A stretch of 64,000 nucleotides of DNA from Aminipila sp032051575. Its GTDB lineage: Bacteria; Bacillota; Clostridia; Peptostreptococcales; Anaerovoracaceae. A program made the translations under genes and the position numbers. Positions within the stretch are counted from its first letter, which is position 1. Each line of letters begins with the position of its first letter. The notes under the pieces were generated by a model. The model had not been told where the DNA came from, did no database searches, and saw only the letters and a list, made by a program, of their open reading frames with translations. Of the stretch, positions 26,454-36,017 are shown piece by piece. The stretch is from contig NZ_DAMBYD010000016.1 of assembly GCF_032051575.1 (NCBI RefSeq), forward strand, positions 10,457 through 74,456, in the 5' to 3' direction.

Positions 26454-27857
26454 CTAATTTAAAGCCGGAACAGGAATAAAGTTTTCCTCACCATTCATTT
26501 TCACTTTAAAACTATATACTGGCTGATAAAATCCCTTGCTATCTGCTCTGTACTCTAAATTAACATGCTCAATTGTAAGAGTTGAGATTTCCTTATCAAG
26601 ATATAAATTAAACTTACCCTGTTTGATTTGTTCAAATGCCTCTGCTTCACTTATAACTTCTACATCTTTGTACTTTTCCAAAACCGCTAAACTATTGTCT
26701 ACGTTTCTTATAACTCCATCCTGATAAAGAGTACCTCTAAGTTCCCCTAAAAGATATTCATCTTTATATTTTGTCATATCTGCTTTAAAGCAAAATTGTC
26801 CCTCTTGTTCTTTATTTTCAAATGTTAGCCCCTCCGGAACAGTAACATTCATTTTTTTTAATTTAGAAATGATAGTTTCCTCTTTAATCGGCTCACTTGT
26901 AGGGTTACTTTTATCAAATGTGTAATCTGTATAGCTATACAGACCCCCAGCGTATTCAATCCATAAGCTATATTCACTTTCTTCATGCGATGTATAAAGG
27001 GCATTGTCATTAAACTGAAGAATTTTTAAATTATCTGCAGGTATCCCCATTCCCTTAAAGATTTTTTTAGCATATTCGAGGGCCGTTTTTTTATCATAGA
27101 CTTTAGTTTTATATATCACATCTTGTTTAGATTCTTTTGACAATTTTATGTCTGAAGTAATTTTCGCATCTTCACATTGTATCTTTGTACTATAAGCTTC
27201 TTCCAGATTTCCCAGTTCATTCATATTATACTTTATAAAAATGCCTGCGAATCCACCAATAACCAAAACTAAAGGTAATAAATAGCATGTAATTTTCTTT
27301 GGTAATTCCTTTTCTCTATGTAATACGGACAGCATGGCCATGATTAAACCATATCCAATCATTGCACCTGCAAAATTATTAACGATGTCGTCCACCTCAA
27401 ATACGCCAAGATTAAATATGAGCTGTACCGTTTCAATCAATAAAGTAAATAGAGCACCTGCACTAGCAGACCAAATCACACGTTTAAATTTCTTGTTAAC
27501 TAATGGCAGCAGCATTCCAAATGGAACAAACATAACAATGTTTAAAATTAAAAGCTGCCACCCTCTTAAAGTAAAGCTGTTCCATGCCTCCAGATAGGAA
27601 CTAAACAAGTCCAAATTTACGGAACAATATCCCATTGACCCTCTACTAAACAACGTGGCGTATAGAACCATTAGAATATAACATACAAATGCAGCTACTA
27701 TAAAAGCTGATTTAAGGTTTATCTTTTTCTGCCCCTTTAGTAACTTTCTGTATACTATAAAGTAAATGATACAAAATAGTATTGCTAAAAAAGCAACTCC
27801 CAAAATTGCAAAAACTAAATATTGTTTTAACATCCAAAAAATCTGTGAAATTAACAT
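26454..27857 (-). CDS. VanZ-like membrane protein with large C-terminal outer domain
   Basis: 467 aa. The first 200 residues form a VanZ domain: YATLFSRGS, NIVMFVPFGMLLPL, LIETVQLIFNLGVFEVDDIVNNFAGAMIGY. VanZ was named for low-level teicoplanin resistance in Tn1546. After the last helix (near residue 205) come about 260 outer residues with repeated alpha/beta units around ALEYAKKIFKGMG and EAFEQIKQGKFNLYL that look like two PepSY/YycH-type repeats. That long domain is absent from short VanZ proteins. AGGGGA precedes the ATG. Confidence 0.85.
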   Translation of the reverse strand: MLISQIFWMLKQYLVFAILGVAFLAILFCIIYFIVYRKLLKGQKKINLKSAFIVAAFVCYILMVLYATLFSRGSMGYCSVNLDLFSSYLEAWNSFTLRGWQLLILNIVMFVPFGMLLPLVNKKFKRVIWSASAGALFTLLIETVQLIFNLGVFEVDDIVNNFAGAMIGYGLIMAMLSVLHREKELPKKITCYLLPLVLVIGGFAGIFIKYNMNELGNLEEAYSTKIQCEDAKITSDIKLSKESKQDVIYKTKVYDKKTALEYAKKIFKGMGIPADNLKILQFNDNALYTSHEESEYSLWIEYAGGLYSYTDYTFDKSNPTSEPIKEETIISKLKKMNVTVPEGLTFENKEQEGQFCFKADMTKYKDEYLLGELRGTLYQDGVIRNVDNSLAVLEKYKDVEVISEAEAFEQIKQGKFNLYLDKEISTLTIEHVNLEYRADSKGFYQPVYSFKVKMNGEENFIPVPALN

Positions 27858-27893
27858 TTTATTCCCCTATTCTAAAATTTCCATTTCTTTATT

Positions 27894-28256
27894 TTAAAAT
27901 TCTATATCTCCAAAAAATGTAACTGATAATTTATAGTGAAAAAGCCCAACTGGTGCAACTACAAGGCCAGCCAGCAGGCAGCCTAAAAAGCCATATGGCA
28001 AGGCGGCTATTAAAACTATAAAATAGGTGACAATTGCAATAAAACATGGTACCGCTATGTTCTTAAAAAAACTCTTTAGGATTTGAAAATAAATACTTAC
28101 AAACAACACACAACAAGAAGGTGTGAAAATAAATATATAGTTTTCAATCTGATTATATAAAAAACGATCATTATATGGATCCATATAACTTTTAGCCATA
28201 TAAAAAATAGTAACTATTGACCATATTACCAGCCATACTTTTAAACCAAATGACAT
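27894..28256 (-). CDS. Small four-helix membrane protein, unknown
   Basis: 120 aa, four predicted membrane helices with a YMDPYNDRFLYNQIENY loop after the first. AGGGGA six bases before the ATG. No family recognised. It sits between VanZ and the first stalk/propeller gene on the same strand and probably shares their transcript. Confidence 0.65.
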   Translation of the reverse strand: MSFGLKVWLVIWSIVTIFYMAKSYMDPYNDRFLYNQIENYIFIFTPSCCVLFVSIYFQILKSFFKNIAVPCFIAIVTYFIVLIAALPYGFLGCLLAGLVVAPVGLFHYKLSVTFFGDIEF

Positions 28257-28291
28257 AATTCCCCTAACCTTTTATTTATTCTTGAAAAGCT

Positions 28292-29971
28292 TTACTTTAT
28301 TTTACAGCTGCATACATTTTCTGTAGTAATATTATAAAAGTATAGCGTATTCCCTTCTACAGTTACATTGCTTCCACAATCAGAAGTTTTAAATATAACC
28401 TTCCCCGATTGGTCAAATACCATAATCCTATACTTGGCATTCGTTGTCTCTTTAAATGTGCAAGCTAAGTATTCTTTGTTATCCCCTGTTATCTTCATTG
28501 ATACTAGTTCAGCCTTTGGATTAAGTGAAATATTATTGCCTAACACATATAACTGCTTATTTTCTTTTGCAAAATAAGCCTTTCCACCCAGCACCTTAAA
28601 ACTAATTTCAGGTTCAAATTCAGGTAATCCCTCTGCCTTTCCAAGAAAAATTTCTTTTCCATCTTTAAGCGACATTTTATAAATACTACCCTTACTCAAA
28701 TAATAAAGATTGTCTCCTTCAATCTGAGCCGTATCAACAGCCTCTTTAGAATTACTTATTCTAGTAACCTCATTCGTATCAATATTTACCTTGTACACTT
28801 GCTTTGTATCTAATCTATAACTTCCATCACTGGCTTTTTCTAATACTTTAGATGCTCTTAAAAACAATTGATTTCCTATTAGGGAAAAATCAGGCACCCC
28901 ACCAAAACTTCCTGCCAAATCAGGTATCCCCCCAAATTTCTTTACCGTTAGGGTATCATACCAATAATCTTTACTTCCAATTGATACCGGCTCTGTTTGC
29001 CCTTTTTTCTTCATGCTTAATCCTCCCGGTCCCGGCATCGGTCCAATCCAAACCATAAAAAGATTATCACCGATTACTGTAGTTTGATCATAATCCGATT
29101 GAATTTCCCTTATAGTTCCGTCAGAATTTAATTCAAACCTATGATCTGATCCCATAGTAGCTCCACCCGAATGATAATACAACATAGCTTTACCATTTTC
29201 TTCGTAGAAGCAATGCCTATCATAATCATCTTCGTCATAAAAGTTTTTCTCCAGTTGATATATTTTCTTTGTCTTAGCGGTGTTGGAAAGTGGTGCCTGC
29301 ATGATTCCACCTGTACTATTGTCATAATATAAATACCCATTTTTAACCATTACACAGGTACTTTTCTTGCCCGCATAGTTACTATATTGGTTCTCATTTG
29401 CCCTATCCTTTGGAAGTGTAATCTGTTCAAGCTTTCTATTCTTGGATTTTATAACTAGACCATTTTTTACATCAAAACTATGACCCCATCCAAATTGTTC
29501 AACACCGTACTTCCAAGTCATAGGGAAATAGGTGATATCACGGAATGAGAGAAGTGGATACTGCTCCTTGCTGTTATCAATTGCTTTCCCATTTACCTTT
29601 ATTGGAAACGATGGAATCTTTGCAGTATAACTTCTGCCGTTCTTTGAGGACGATTTATATGGATTATATGCTGCAGTCACCCCCGTAGCATCCACCAATA
29701 ATCCTTCTTTATTCCCCTTCCAAATGGATTCAATCCCAAGATACCTGCAATCACTATAGGTCATAGGAAAATAAGTAATGTTATTGTAAACAATTAACGG
29801 ATACTTACTGTAGTCATTGTTAACTACTTCACCATTCATAGTAACCTTAAAATTAGGTAATGTAATATTTACATTTTCACTCTGTCCTCCATAAGCAATA
29901 GCACTCATTTCCATGCTCATACTAAAAATTATACTTAGAGAAATCAACACACTAAAAAATTTTCTTTTCAT
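28292..29971 (-). CDS. Secreted stalk/propeller protein, paralogue 1
   Basis: 559 aa. Signal peptide (1-28), then two stalk-type (copper-amine-oxidase-N-like) modules, VTMNGEVVNNDYSKYPLIVY and VNGKAIDNSKEQYPLLSF, each with an ITYFPMT core, to about residue 180. The remainder is a beta-propeller-like domain (DUF5050-type repeats: GYLYYDN, KMSLKDGKE, LYYLSKGSIYKM, YKVNIDTNEVTRIS). Ends with FKTSDCGSNVTVEGNTLYFYNITTE and a short Cys tail. One of four paralogues in 9.5 kb. ATG overlaps the stop of the upstream 109-aa gene. Probably a wall-exposed sensor or binder; ligand unknown. Confidence 0.82.
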   Translation of the reverse strand: MKRKFFSVLISLSIIFSMSMEMSAIAYGGQSENVNITLPNFKVTMNGEVVNNDYSKYPLIVYNNITYFPMTYSDCRYLGIESIWKGNKEGLLVDATGVTAAYNPYKSSSKNGRSYTAKIPSFPIKVNGKAIDNSKEQYPLLSFRDITYFPMTWKYGVEQFGWGHSFDVKNGLVIKSKNRKLEQITLPKDRANENQYSNYAGKKSTCVMVKNGYLYYDNSTGGIMQAPLSNTAKTKKIYQLEKNFYDEDDYDRHCFYEENGKAMLYYHSGGATMGSDHRFELNSDGTIREIQSDYDQTTVIGDNLFMVWIGPMPGPGGLSMKKKGQTEPVSIGSKDYWYDTLTVKKFGGIPDLAGSFGGVPDFSLIGNQLFLRASKVLEKASDGSYRLDTKQVYKVNIDTNEVTRISNSKEAVDTAQIEGDNLYYLSKGSIYKMSLKDGKEIFLGKAEGLPEFEPEISFKVLGGKAYFAKENKQLYVLGNNISLNPKAELVSMKITGDNKEYLACTFKETTNAKYRIMVFDQSGKVIFKTSDCGSNVTVEGNTLYFYNITTENVCSCKIK

Positions 29972-30297
29972 AAGACACCCTTCTCTCCCTTGTTGTGATT
30001 GGCATTTTCAACATACTTGCTCCAATATTCCTCATCCATCTTCCAGTCATCACCAATTAAATCTTCTATGTCACTGCCCTCATTTGCTTCATTTATTTCT
30101 TCATTAAGGCACTCAAATTTTTCATTTTCCGGCTTTTTATCACCACAAATAGCTTCATAAATATTTTGTAAAATAAAAATACTAGGCGAAAGAAAACCTA
30201 TAGCCGCCCCTAAAAAAAGTCCTACTTCATTAAATAAAGTTCCGCCTATAACCATTCCAACAAAACAGAAAAACATTGATACTAACCATAAAGCCAT
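29968..30297 (-). CDS. Small membrane protein with acidic SDIEDLI tail
   Basis: 109 aa from the ATG at 30297 (GAGG six bases upstream; a GTG 12 bases earlier overlaps that site). Two membrane helices in the first 50 residues, the second with glycine-zipper spacing, then a cytoplasmic acidic tail ANEGSDIEDLIGDDWKMDEEYW. The same tail is fused to VanW at 34880 and a broken copy lies at 33120-33236. ATGA overlap couples it to stalk/propeller 1. Unknown function; the tail may bind a partner. Confidence 0.72.
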   Translation of the reverse strand: MALWLVSMFFCFVGMVIGGTLFNEVGLFLGAAIGFLSPSIFILQNIYEAICGDKKPENEKFECLNEEINEANEGSDIEDLIGDDWKMDEEYWSKYVENANHNKGEKGVL

Positions 30298-30310
30298 TTT
30301 GCACCTCACT

Positions 30311-30336
30311 CATATTCTTCGCCTACTCAAGCACGA
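30311..30336 (-). pseudogene. Short vanW relic upstream of the acidic-tail gene
   Basis: The 26 bases match the vanW gene at about 35205-35230 (encoding the WVGEEYL region) with around four differences, but have no ORF around them. They suggest that an ancestral vanW gene once stood in front of the acidic-tail gene here. Confidence 0.5.
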
Positions 30337-30340
30337 AATT

Positions 30341-31333
30341 TTAATCCTTTAAAATAAAGTCTGATACCTGTACCTCTTTCCATTCTGTTGCTTTGGGTGA
30401 AATATTCGTATACAAAGTCATTTTACCTTGTTGATCTATTTCTACCATAAATTCATAATTTGCCTCTTGTGGCTCTAGATATTCTTTACACATCTGCTCA
30501 TAGTATGGGCTTTTATTCTTCTTAGCCTCTTTGATATATGCTACAGATTCTGGATCCCGATCAAAATTTTTATGTATCATGGTATATAAAAATGTAGCCT
30601 GCACCTTTCCATCAACCTTCTTCTCTTCATATTGGCTAATAATTAAATCTAAAATTTCATAATAATTGTTGTATACATTCTTGAATTCCTTTTCAAGGTA
30701 AGCAGAAATCATATCATAATTATTTTCTATAGGTGAAATTGATGAAACTTCATAGGCAAAATTCTTTTCATATCTATAATCTTCAGAATCTTTATAAGTA
30801 GAAAAATTTATTTTGACTTTCTTTACTTCATCTGCAATTAAAACAACATAGTGATTAACTCTCGAGCTTTTTCCAATTGTAATGTCATTTTCACCATAAG
30901 GATAATTGAATACTCCATCAGATGTTGATTCTAAAGGAACTGGATTTACTAAATTACCTTTATCATCATATCCAAGCGCCTTTAAATAAAAAAAGAGTCC
31001 CTTACGGATTTTTCCACCGTCTTCTTTAAAACTACTGTAATTTATATTTTCAAAATCAAACTGTATATCCAGTGCTTTAACAATTTTATCGTTAGTCCTA
31101 TAATACTTTAAATCCTCTTTACTAATATCCAGATTTGTCAGGGGGACCTCCGTTATATCATTTACTGTTACATTAAATTTTCCCTCTTCATTCCAGGTTT
31201 GCCCTACATCAAGAGGCTCTCCCACATCATTTGCTAAAGTATATTCCCTAGGAGTATTCAAGGGAAAACATCCATTTAAGAAACTACACATTACCATTAC
31301 TACCAAAATCATTATTATATTTTTATATCTCAT
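30341..31333 (-). CDS. Putative lipoprotein of unknown function
   Basis: 330 aa. Type II signal peptide with lipobox SFLNGC (cysteine at about 22). The first half, with PLDVGQTWNEEGKFNVTVND, reads like a beta-sandwich (DUF4352/DUF5067-like) that precedes many clostridial extracellular domains. The second half (LEKEFKNVYNNYYEILD onwards) is helical and ends in a beta-hairpin. A fragment of this gene, encoding DDKGNLVNPV, reappears in the relic at 33120. Lies between two stalk/propeller modules on the same strand. Confidence 0.72.
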   Translation of the reverse strand: MRYKNIIMILVVMVMCSFLNGCFPLNTPREYTLANDVGEPLDVGQTWNEEGKFNVTVNDITEVPLTNLDISKEDLKYYRTNDKIVKALDIQFDFENINYSSFKEDGGKIRKGLFFYLKALGYDDKGNLVNPVPLESTSDGVFNYPYGENDITIGKSSRVNHYVVLIADEVKKVKINFSTYKDSEDYRYEKNFAYEVSSISPIENNYDMISAYLEKEFKNVYNNYYEILDLIISQYEEKKVDGKVQATFLYTMIHKNFDRDPESVAYIKEAKKNKSPYYEQMCKEYLEPQEANYEFMVEIDQQGKMTLYTNISPKATEWKEVQVSDFILKD

Positions 31334-31393
31334 AATCGTTCAACCCACTTTCTTCTAGCATTTTGTTATCAGCAGTAACAATATTGATTCTCC

Positions 31394-31424
31394 GCCTTTT
31401 TTCTCTATTCCCTTGTATTTGTAA
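31394..31424 (-). repeat. vanW-derived fragment after stalk/propeller 2
   Basis: About 31 bases next to the stalk/propeller 2 stop codon are roughly 90 percent identical to the vanW segment encoding ELDCKYKVIEK (35147-35180). A similar fragment follows stalk/propeller 4. The shared GAATTAGATT is at the join, marking a recombination point. Confidence 0.6.
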
Positions 31425-31425
31425 T

Positions 31426-33075
31426 CTAATTCAGTGTACAAGTGCATACTTTTTCTGTAGTAATATTATAGAAGTATAGCGTATTTCCCTCTACAGTCAC
31501 ATTGCTTCCACAGTCAGAAGTTTTAAATACAACCTTTCCAGATTGGTCAAATACCATAATTCTGTACTTGGCATTCATTGTCTCTTTAAATGTGCACGCT
31601 AAGTATTCTTTGTTATCTCCTGTTATCCTCATGGATATCAGTTCAGCATTTGGATTAAGTGAATCATTATTACCTAAAGTGTATAATTTTTTATCTTCTT
31701 TTGCAAAATATGGCTTTCCACCCATTATAGCAAAACTCATATCCGATTCAAATGCAGGTAAGCCCTGGGTTTTTCCAACACAGCTTTCTGCTCCATCTTT
31801 AAGGGATACTTTATATACTCCGCCCTTGCTTAAATAATAAAGATAGTCCCCCTCAATCTGAGCCATATCAACATCCTCAAGAGAATTACTTACTTTTGTA
31901 ACTTCATTGGTATTAATATTTACCTTATATATTGCTTTTTTATCTAGCTTAGTAATTCCATCCTTAGATTTTTCTAATACCTTAGATGCCCTTAAATATA
32001 ATTGATTTCCAATAAGCGAGAAATCAGGTATTCCATTAAAACTTACTGACGGCAAAGTATCATACCAATAATCATAACCCCCAATTGGTACTGACTCTTT
32101 TTGACCATTTTTCTGCATACTTAATCCTCCCGCTCCTCCCATCGGTCCAACCCAAAGCATAAACAACTTGTCACCAATAGCTGTAGTTTGATGATAATCA
32201 GATTGGATCTCTCTAATGGTTCCGTTAGAATTTAGTTCAATCCTGTGATCTGACCCCATAGAAGCTCCACCTGAATGAAAATATAACATAGCCTTACCAT
32301 TTTCTTCATAGAAGTTATGCATTTCATAATTATCCCCAAAATAGGAGTTTTTTTCTAGCTGGTACAATTTCTTTGTTTTCGATGTATTGGAAAGGGATGC
32401 CTCAATGATACCACCTGTTTTATTATCAAAATATACATGTCCATTTTTTACAAACACAAAAGTGCTTTTCTTGCCTGCATAATCACTATATTCGTTCTCA
32501 TTTGCCCTGTCCTTTGGAAGTGCAATCTGCTGAAGCTTTATATTCTTTGATTTTATAACCAGACCACTTTTTCCATCAAAGCTATAGTCCCATCCAAACT
32601 GCTCAACACCATATTTCCAAGTCATAGGAAAATATGTGATGTCACGAAAAGACAGTAACGGATACTGTTCCTTACTGTTATCAATTACTTTCCCATTTAC
32701 CTTTATCGGAAATGATGGAATCTTCGCAGTATAACTTCTGCCGTTTTTTGAAGCTGATTTGTATGGATTATACGCTGCAGTCACCCCTGTAGCATCCACC
32801 AATAATCCCTCTTTGTCACCCTTCCAAGTAGATTCAATTCCAAGATACCTACAATCACTAAAAGTCATCGGGAAATATGTAATGTTGTTGTAAACAATTA
32901 ATGGATACTTGCTGTAGTCATTATTAACTACTTCACCGTTCATTGTAACCTTAAAATTAGGTAATGTAATATTTACATTTCCACTCTGCCCTCCATAAGC
33001 AATAGCGCTCATTTCCACGATCATACTAAAAATTATACTTATAGAAACTAACACACTAAAAAATTTTCTTCTCAT
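31426..33075 (-). CDS. Secreted stalk/propeller protein, paralogue 2
   Basis: 549 aa from the ATG at 33075 (AAAGGTG four bases upstream; matches the MKRKFFSVL start of its paralogues, whereas the longer ORF start does not). Same plan as paralogue 1: signal peptide, two ITYFPMT stalk modules almost identical in all copies, propeller repeats (GHVYFDN, LYYLSKGGVYKVSLKDG, YKVNINTNEVTKVS) and the SDCGSNVTVEGNTLYFYNITTEKVC end. The propeller is more diverged than the stalk, suggesting different ligands. Confidence 0.82.
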   Translation of the reverse strand: MRRKFFSVLVSISIIFSMIVEMSAIAYGGQSGNVNITLPNFKVTMNGEVVNNDYSKYPLIVYNNITYFPMTFSDCRYLGIESTWKGDKEGLLVDATGVTAAYNPYKSASKNGRSYTAKIPSFPIKVNGKVIDNSKEQYPLLSFRDITYFPMTWKYGVEQFGWDYSFDGKSGLVIKSKNIKLQQIALPKDRANENEYSDYAGKKSTFVFVKNGHVYFDNKTGGIIEASLSNTSKTKKLYQLEKNSYFGDNYEMHNFYEENGKAMLYFHSGGASMGSDHRIELNSNGTIREIQSDYHQTTAIGDKLFMLWVGPMGGAGGLSMQKNGQKESVPIGGYDYWYDTLPSVSFNGIPDFSLIGNQLYLRASKVLEKSKDGITKLDKKAIYKVNINTNEVTKVSNSLEDVDMAQIEGDYLYYLSKGGVYKVSLKDGAESCVGKTQGLPAFESDMSFAIMGGKPYFAKEDKKLYTLGNNDSLNPNAELISMRITGDNKEYLACTFKETMNAKYRIMVFDQSGKVVFKTSDCGSNVTVEGNTLYFYNITTEKVCTCTLN

Positions 33076-33119
33076 AAAACACCTTTCTTCAATTTGCATT
33101 AATTTATTTACTTCATTTT

Positions 33120-33236
33120 ATCTATTACCGGATTTACTAACTCACCTTTTTCATCATCCATTTCTTTATCTAAAACACTCAAAATTTTTATTTTTCGGCT
33201 CTTAATCACCACAAATCTCTTCATATTTTTTTGCGA
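33120..33236 (-). pseudogene. Chimeric relic of the acidic-tail gene and a lipoprotein gene
   Basis: On the minus strand, 33236-33160 matches the 109-aa gene around its YEAICGDKKPENEKFECLN part but carries in-frame stops (after YEEICGD and after FECFR). 33159-33120 then matches the lipoprotein gene part encoding DDKGNLVNPV. The two parts meet at a shared GATGATGAAA-like sequence. This non-coding patch sits where an acidic-tail gene would be expected, just upstream of stalk/propeller 2. Confidence 0.7.
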
Positions 33237-33257
33237 AAAGGTGTTTTGTTAACAATA

Positions 33258-34883
33258 CTAATTCAGTGTAAATGTACAGATTTTTTCTGTTGTAATATCG
33301 TAAAAATACACTTTCTTCCCCTCAATGGTCACATTGCTACCACAGTCAGAAGTTTTAAATACAACCTTGCCATTTTTATCAAAAATCATAATTCTGTATT
33401 TTGCATTAATCGTTTCTTTAAATCTACAAACTAAATACTCCATGTTATCTCCAGTTATATTCATAGATGTAATTTCAGCATTAGGATTAAGTGAAACATT
33501 ATTGCCTAGTGTATATATTTTACTATTTTTACTAAAATAAATTTTACCACCTATTACGGCTAAATTTTCACTTTTTCCAGATAGTCCTTCAACTTTTGAT
33601 ACCAAGCTTTCTCCCCCATCCTTAAGATATACTTTATATATGCTATCCCTACTTATATAATAGAGATAGTCACCTTCAATCTGAGCAGCACCAACCTCAT
33701 CTTGATTACTTACTTTAGTAACTTCATTTGTATCAATATTTATCTTATAGACTGCTGATTTATCTAACTTAATGGCGCCATCACTTGGTTTTTCTAATAC
33801 CTTAGATGCCCCCAAATATAATTGATTACCTACAAGAGAAAACTTAGATATACCATCTACACTTCCCAATGAATAATACCAATAATCCGAACTGCCAATT
33901 GGTATTGATTTATCCTGCCCCTTCTTTTGCATGCTTAATCCTCCCGGCCCTCTTCCCTGTCCGTCGTAAAGCATGAATAACTTGTCACCAATAGCTGTAG
34001 TTTCAGTATAACTGTCCTGAATCTCCCTGATGGTTCCATCAGAATTTAATTCAACCCTATGATCCTCTCCCATTACAGCACCCCCTGAATGGAAAAACAA
34101 CATGGCCTTACCATTTTCTTCATAGAAACTATGCATATAATAATCACCACCATATCCAATATTTTTTTCAAGCTGAAGTATTTTCTTTGCTTTGGATGTA
34201 TTGGAAAGGGGTGTTCGCATTATTCCACCTGTTTTGTTACAATAATACACATATCCGCTCTTAACAATTACAGTACCTTTTTGATTCTCATAATCACTAT
34301 ATTCTTCTTTTGATCTGTTATTTAATAGTGTAATTTGTTGAAGTTTTATATTCTTTGATTTTATAACCAAACCATTTTTTCCATCAAAACTATAGTCCCA
34401 TCCAAACTGCTCAACACCATATTTCCAAGTCATTGGAAAATATGTGATGTCACGAAAAGAGAGAAGTGGATATTGCTCCTTGCTGTTATCAATTGCTTTT
34501 CCATTTACCTTTATTGGAAAAGATGGAATCCTTGCAGTATAACTTCTGCCGTTTTTTGAAGCTGATTTGTATGGATTATAGGCTGCAGTTACCCCTGTAG
34601 CATCCACCAGTAATCCCTCTTTCTCACCCTTCCAAGTAGATTCAATGCCAAGATACCTGCAGTCACTGTATGTCATCGGGAAATATGTAATGTTGTTGTA
34701 TACAATTAGTGGATATTTACTATAGGCATTATTTACTGACTCTCCGTTCATAGTCACCTTAAAACTAGGCAGTGTAACGTTTACAGTTCCGATTTGGCCT
34801 CCATAAGCAATAGCACTGATTTCCATGCTCATACTAAAAATTATACTTATAGAAATTAACACACTAAAAAATTTTCTTTTCAT
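33258..34883 (-). CDS. Secreted stalk/propeller protein, paralogue 3
   Basis: 541 aa. Signal peptide, two ITYFPMT stalk modules (VTMNGESVNNAYSKYPLIVY; VNGKAIDNSKEQYPLLSF), propeller repeats (GYVYYCN, LYYISRDSIYKVYLKDGGE, YKINIDTNEVTKVS) and the SDCGSNVTIEGKKVYFYDITTE end. The ATG overlaps the VanW stop (ATGA) and has GGAGG four bases upstream, so it is translated with VanW. The most diverged propeller of the four and slightly shorter. Confidence 0.82.
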   Translation of the reverse strand: MKRKFFSVLISISIIFSMSMEISAIAYGGQIGTVNVTLPSFKVTMNGESVNNAYSKYPLIVYNNITYFPMTYSDCRYLGIESTWKGEKEGLLVDATGVTAAYNPYKSASKNGRSYTARIPSFPIKVNGKAIDNSKEQYPLLSFRDITYFPMTWKYGVEQFGWDYSFDGKNGLVIKSKNIKLQQITLLNNRSKEEYSDYENQKGTVIVKSGYVYYCNKTGGIMRTPLSNTSKAKKILQLEKNIGYGGDYYMHSFYEENGKAMLFFHSGGAVMGEDHRVELNSDGTIREIQDSYTETTAIGDKLFMLYDGQGRGPGGLSMQKKGQDKSIPIGSSDYWYYSLGSVDGISKFSLVGNQLYLGASKVLEKPSDGAIKLDKSAVYKINIDTNEVTKVSNQDEVGAAQIEGDYLYYISRDSIYKVYLKDGGESLVSKVEGLSGKSENLAVIGGKIYFSKNSKIYTLGNNVSLNPNAEITSMNITGDNMEYLVCRFKETINAKYRIMIFDKNGKVVFKTSDCGSNVTIEGKKVYFYDITTEKICTFTLN

Positions 34884-35821
34884 AAAACCTCCGTCTCATC
34901 CCACTTCCATTCATCATCAATTAACTCTTCTATATCACTGCCCTCATTTTCATCCTCTATTTCTTTACTAAGACACCCAAAATTGTTATTTTCCCCCTCT
35001 TGTAAAAATGGGGGATACATCATCAAGGCATGATTTTCTGTAATATATTCAGTCTCAATAAAGCAATCAGCCAAATCATATTTTTCTCTATAAAGCTCAT
35101 TGTTTCTACTATATCCACCCCAATATTCTGCTTTTATACTATGATTTTTTTCTATTACCTTGTATTTGCAATCTAATTCTTGTGATGCTCTCCACTGGCC
35201 TTCTAAATATTCTTCGCCTACCCAAATACAAAGCTGATAAGCTATGGGAGTTTCATTTTTAATTATTAAATCTCTATATGGATAAACACAGGTTGCACCA
35301 CTTCCAAAAGGTAATGTTCTATTTGTATCTGGAAATACATCAAAAGAATGCCTATATCTTTCAACTACTGTAAGCGGTGTATGTAATGTCATCCAATATA
35401 TCAGATTGGACATTTGACAAAGTCCACCACCCCTTCCATATTTAAAATTTCCGCAATCTAAAACCATACCTTCTACATATCCCTTTTTTGCGCTTGGTTT
35501 TCCTATAGTCTTCCAATAGCTAAATGTTTCCCCTGGGTATATCATTAATCCATTAAGTTTCTTAGCTGCAATTTGCAAATTAGTAATCTTACTGTATTGA
35601 TATTTCATGTCCACATCCTTAAGCTGCCTGAGCAATAATGATTGATGTTGGTGCACGATATAAGACAGCATCTCATTCTTGCATTTTTCTGCAAACTTAA
35701 ACTTATTAGAATTCCATAACAAGTAACGCTTAAATGTATAATATACTTTACCGCACCGCAGTCTGAAATTACTCCGTTTCTTAGGTTGCAGAATTTCCCT
35801 ATATCCCTTTTTCAGTATCAT
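34880..35821 (-). CDS. VanW-family protein with acidic SDIEELI tail
   Basis: 313 aa. VanW domain: NLQIAAKKLNGLMIYPGETFSYW, GYVEGMVLDCGNFKYGRGGGLCQMSNLIYW, LTVVERYRHSFDVFPD, RTLPFGSGATCVYPYRDL. VanW is an accessory gene in vancomycin resistance cluster vanB; its biochemical function is unknown, though the family is common near wall genes. No signal peptide. After the usual end comes a 35-residue tail, ENEGSDIEELIDDEWKWDE, nearly the same as the end of the 109-aa gene at 29968. The DNA also matches there, so the tail was acquired by in-frame fusion. Confidence 0.88.
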   Translation of the reverse strand: MILKKGYREILQPKKRSNFRLRCGKVYYTFKRYLLWNSNKFKFAEKCKNEMLSYIVHQHQSLLLRQLKDVDMKYQYSKITNLQIAAKKLNGLMIYPGETFSYWKTIGKPSAKKGYVEGMVLDCGNFKYGRGGGLCQMSNLIYWMTLHTPLTVVERYRHSFDVFPDTNRTLPFGSGATCVYPYRDLIIKNETPIAYQLCIWVGEEYLEGQWRASQELDCKYKVIEKNHSIKAEYWGGYSRNNELYREKYDLADCFIETEYITENHALMMYPPFLQEGENNNFGCLSKEIEDENEGSDIEELIDDEWKWDETEVL

Positions 35822-35830
35822 TTACTCTCA

Positions 35831-36014
35831 TCACTTACTTTCTTCTGGCACTACGTTATCAATAGTGGCACTATCGTTTGTTAATATATCTTCAGATGTT
35901 ATACATTTTGGTATTTTTCTTCCGTTTAAAAGCTTATATGACAGACAAAGGAATTATCATTCCCCCAAAAACCCATTTTAACTTTTCTAAATTATAGGCT
36001 TCTGAATCAATCAT
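35831..36014 (-). pseudogene. Internally deleted copy of the KLDGREIPN membrane protein
   Basis: From the ATG at 36014 one frame reads MIDSEAYNLEKLKWVFGGMI, matching the start of the genes at 25158 and 25803, and stops after 26 codons. A second frame then reads FLCLSYKLLNGRKIP, matching their YLAYKKLDGREIPN end, and runs to TGA at 35831-35833. About 130 codons for the membrane helices are missing and the frame has shifted. This is a third, inactivated paralogue. Confidence 0.82.
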
Positions 36015-36017
36015 ATT

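Noticed and set aside
26536..26724. 62-codon + strand ORF within the VanZ gene
   Set aside because: Antisense shadow of the VanZ C-terminal domain with no initiation signals.
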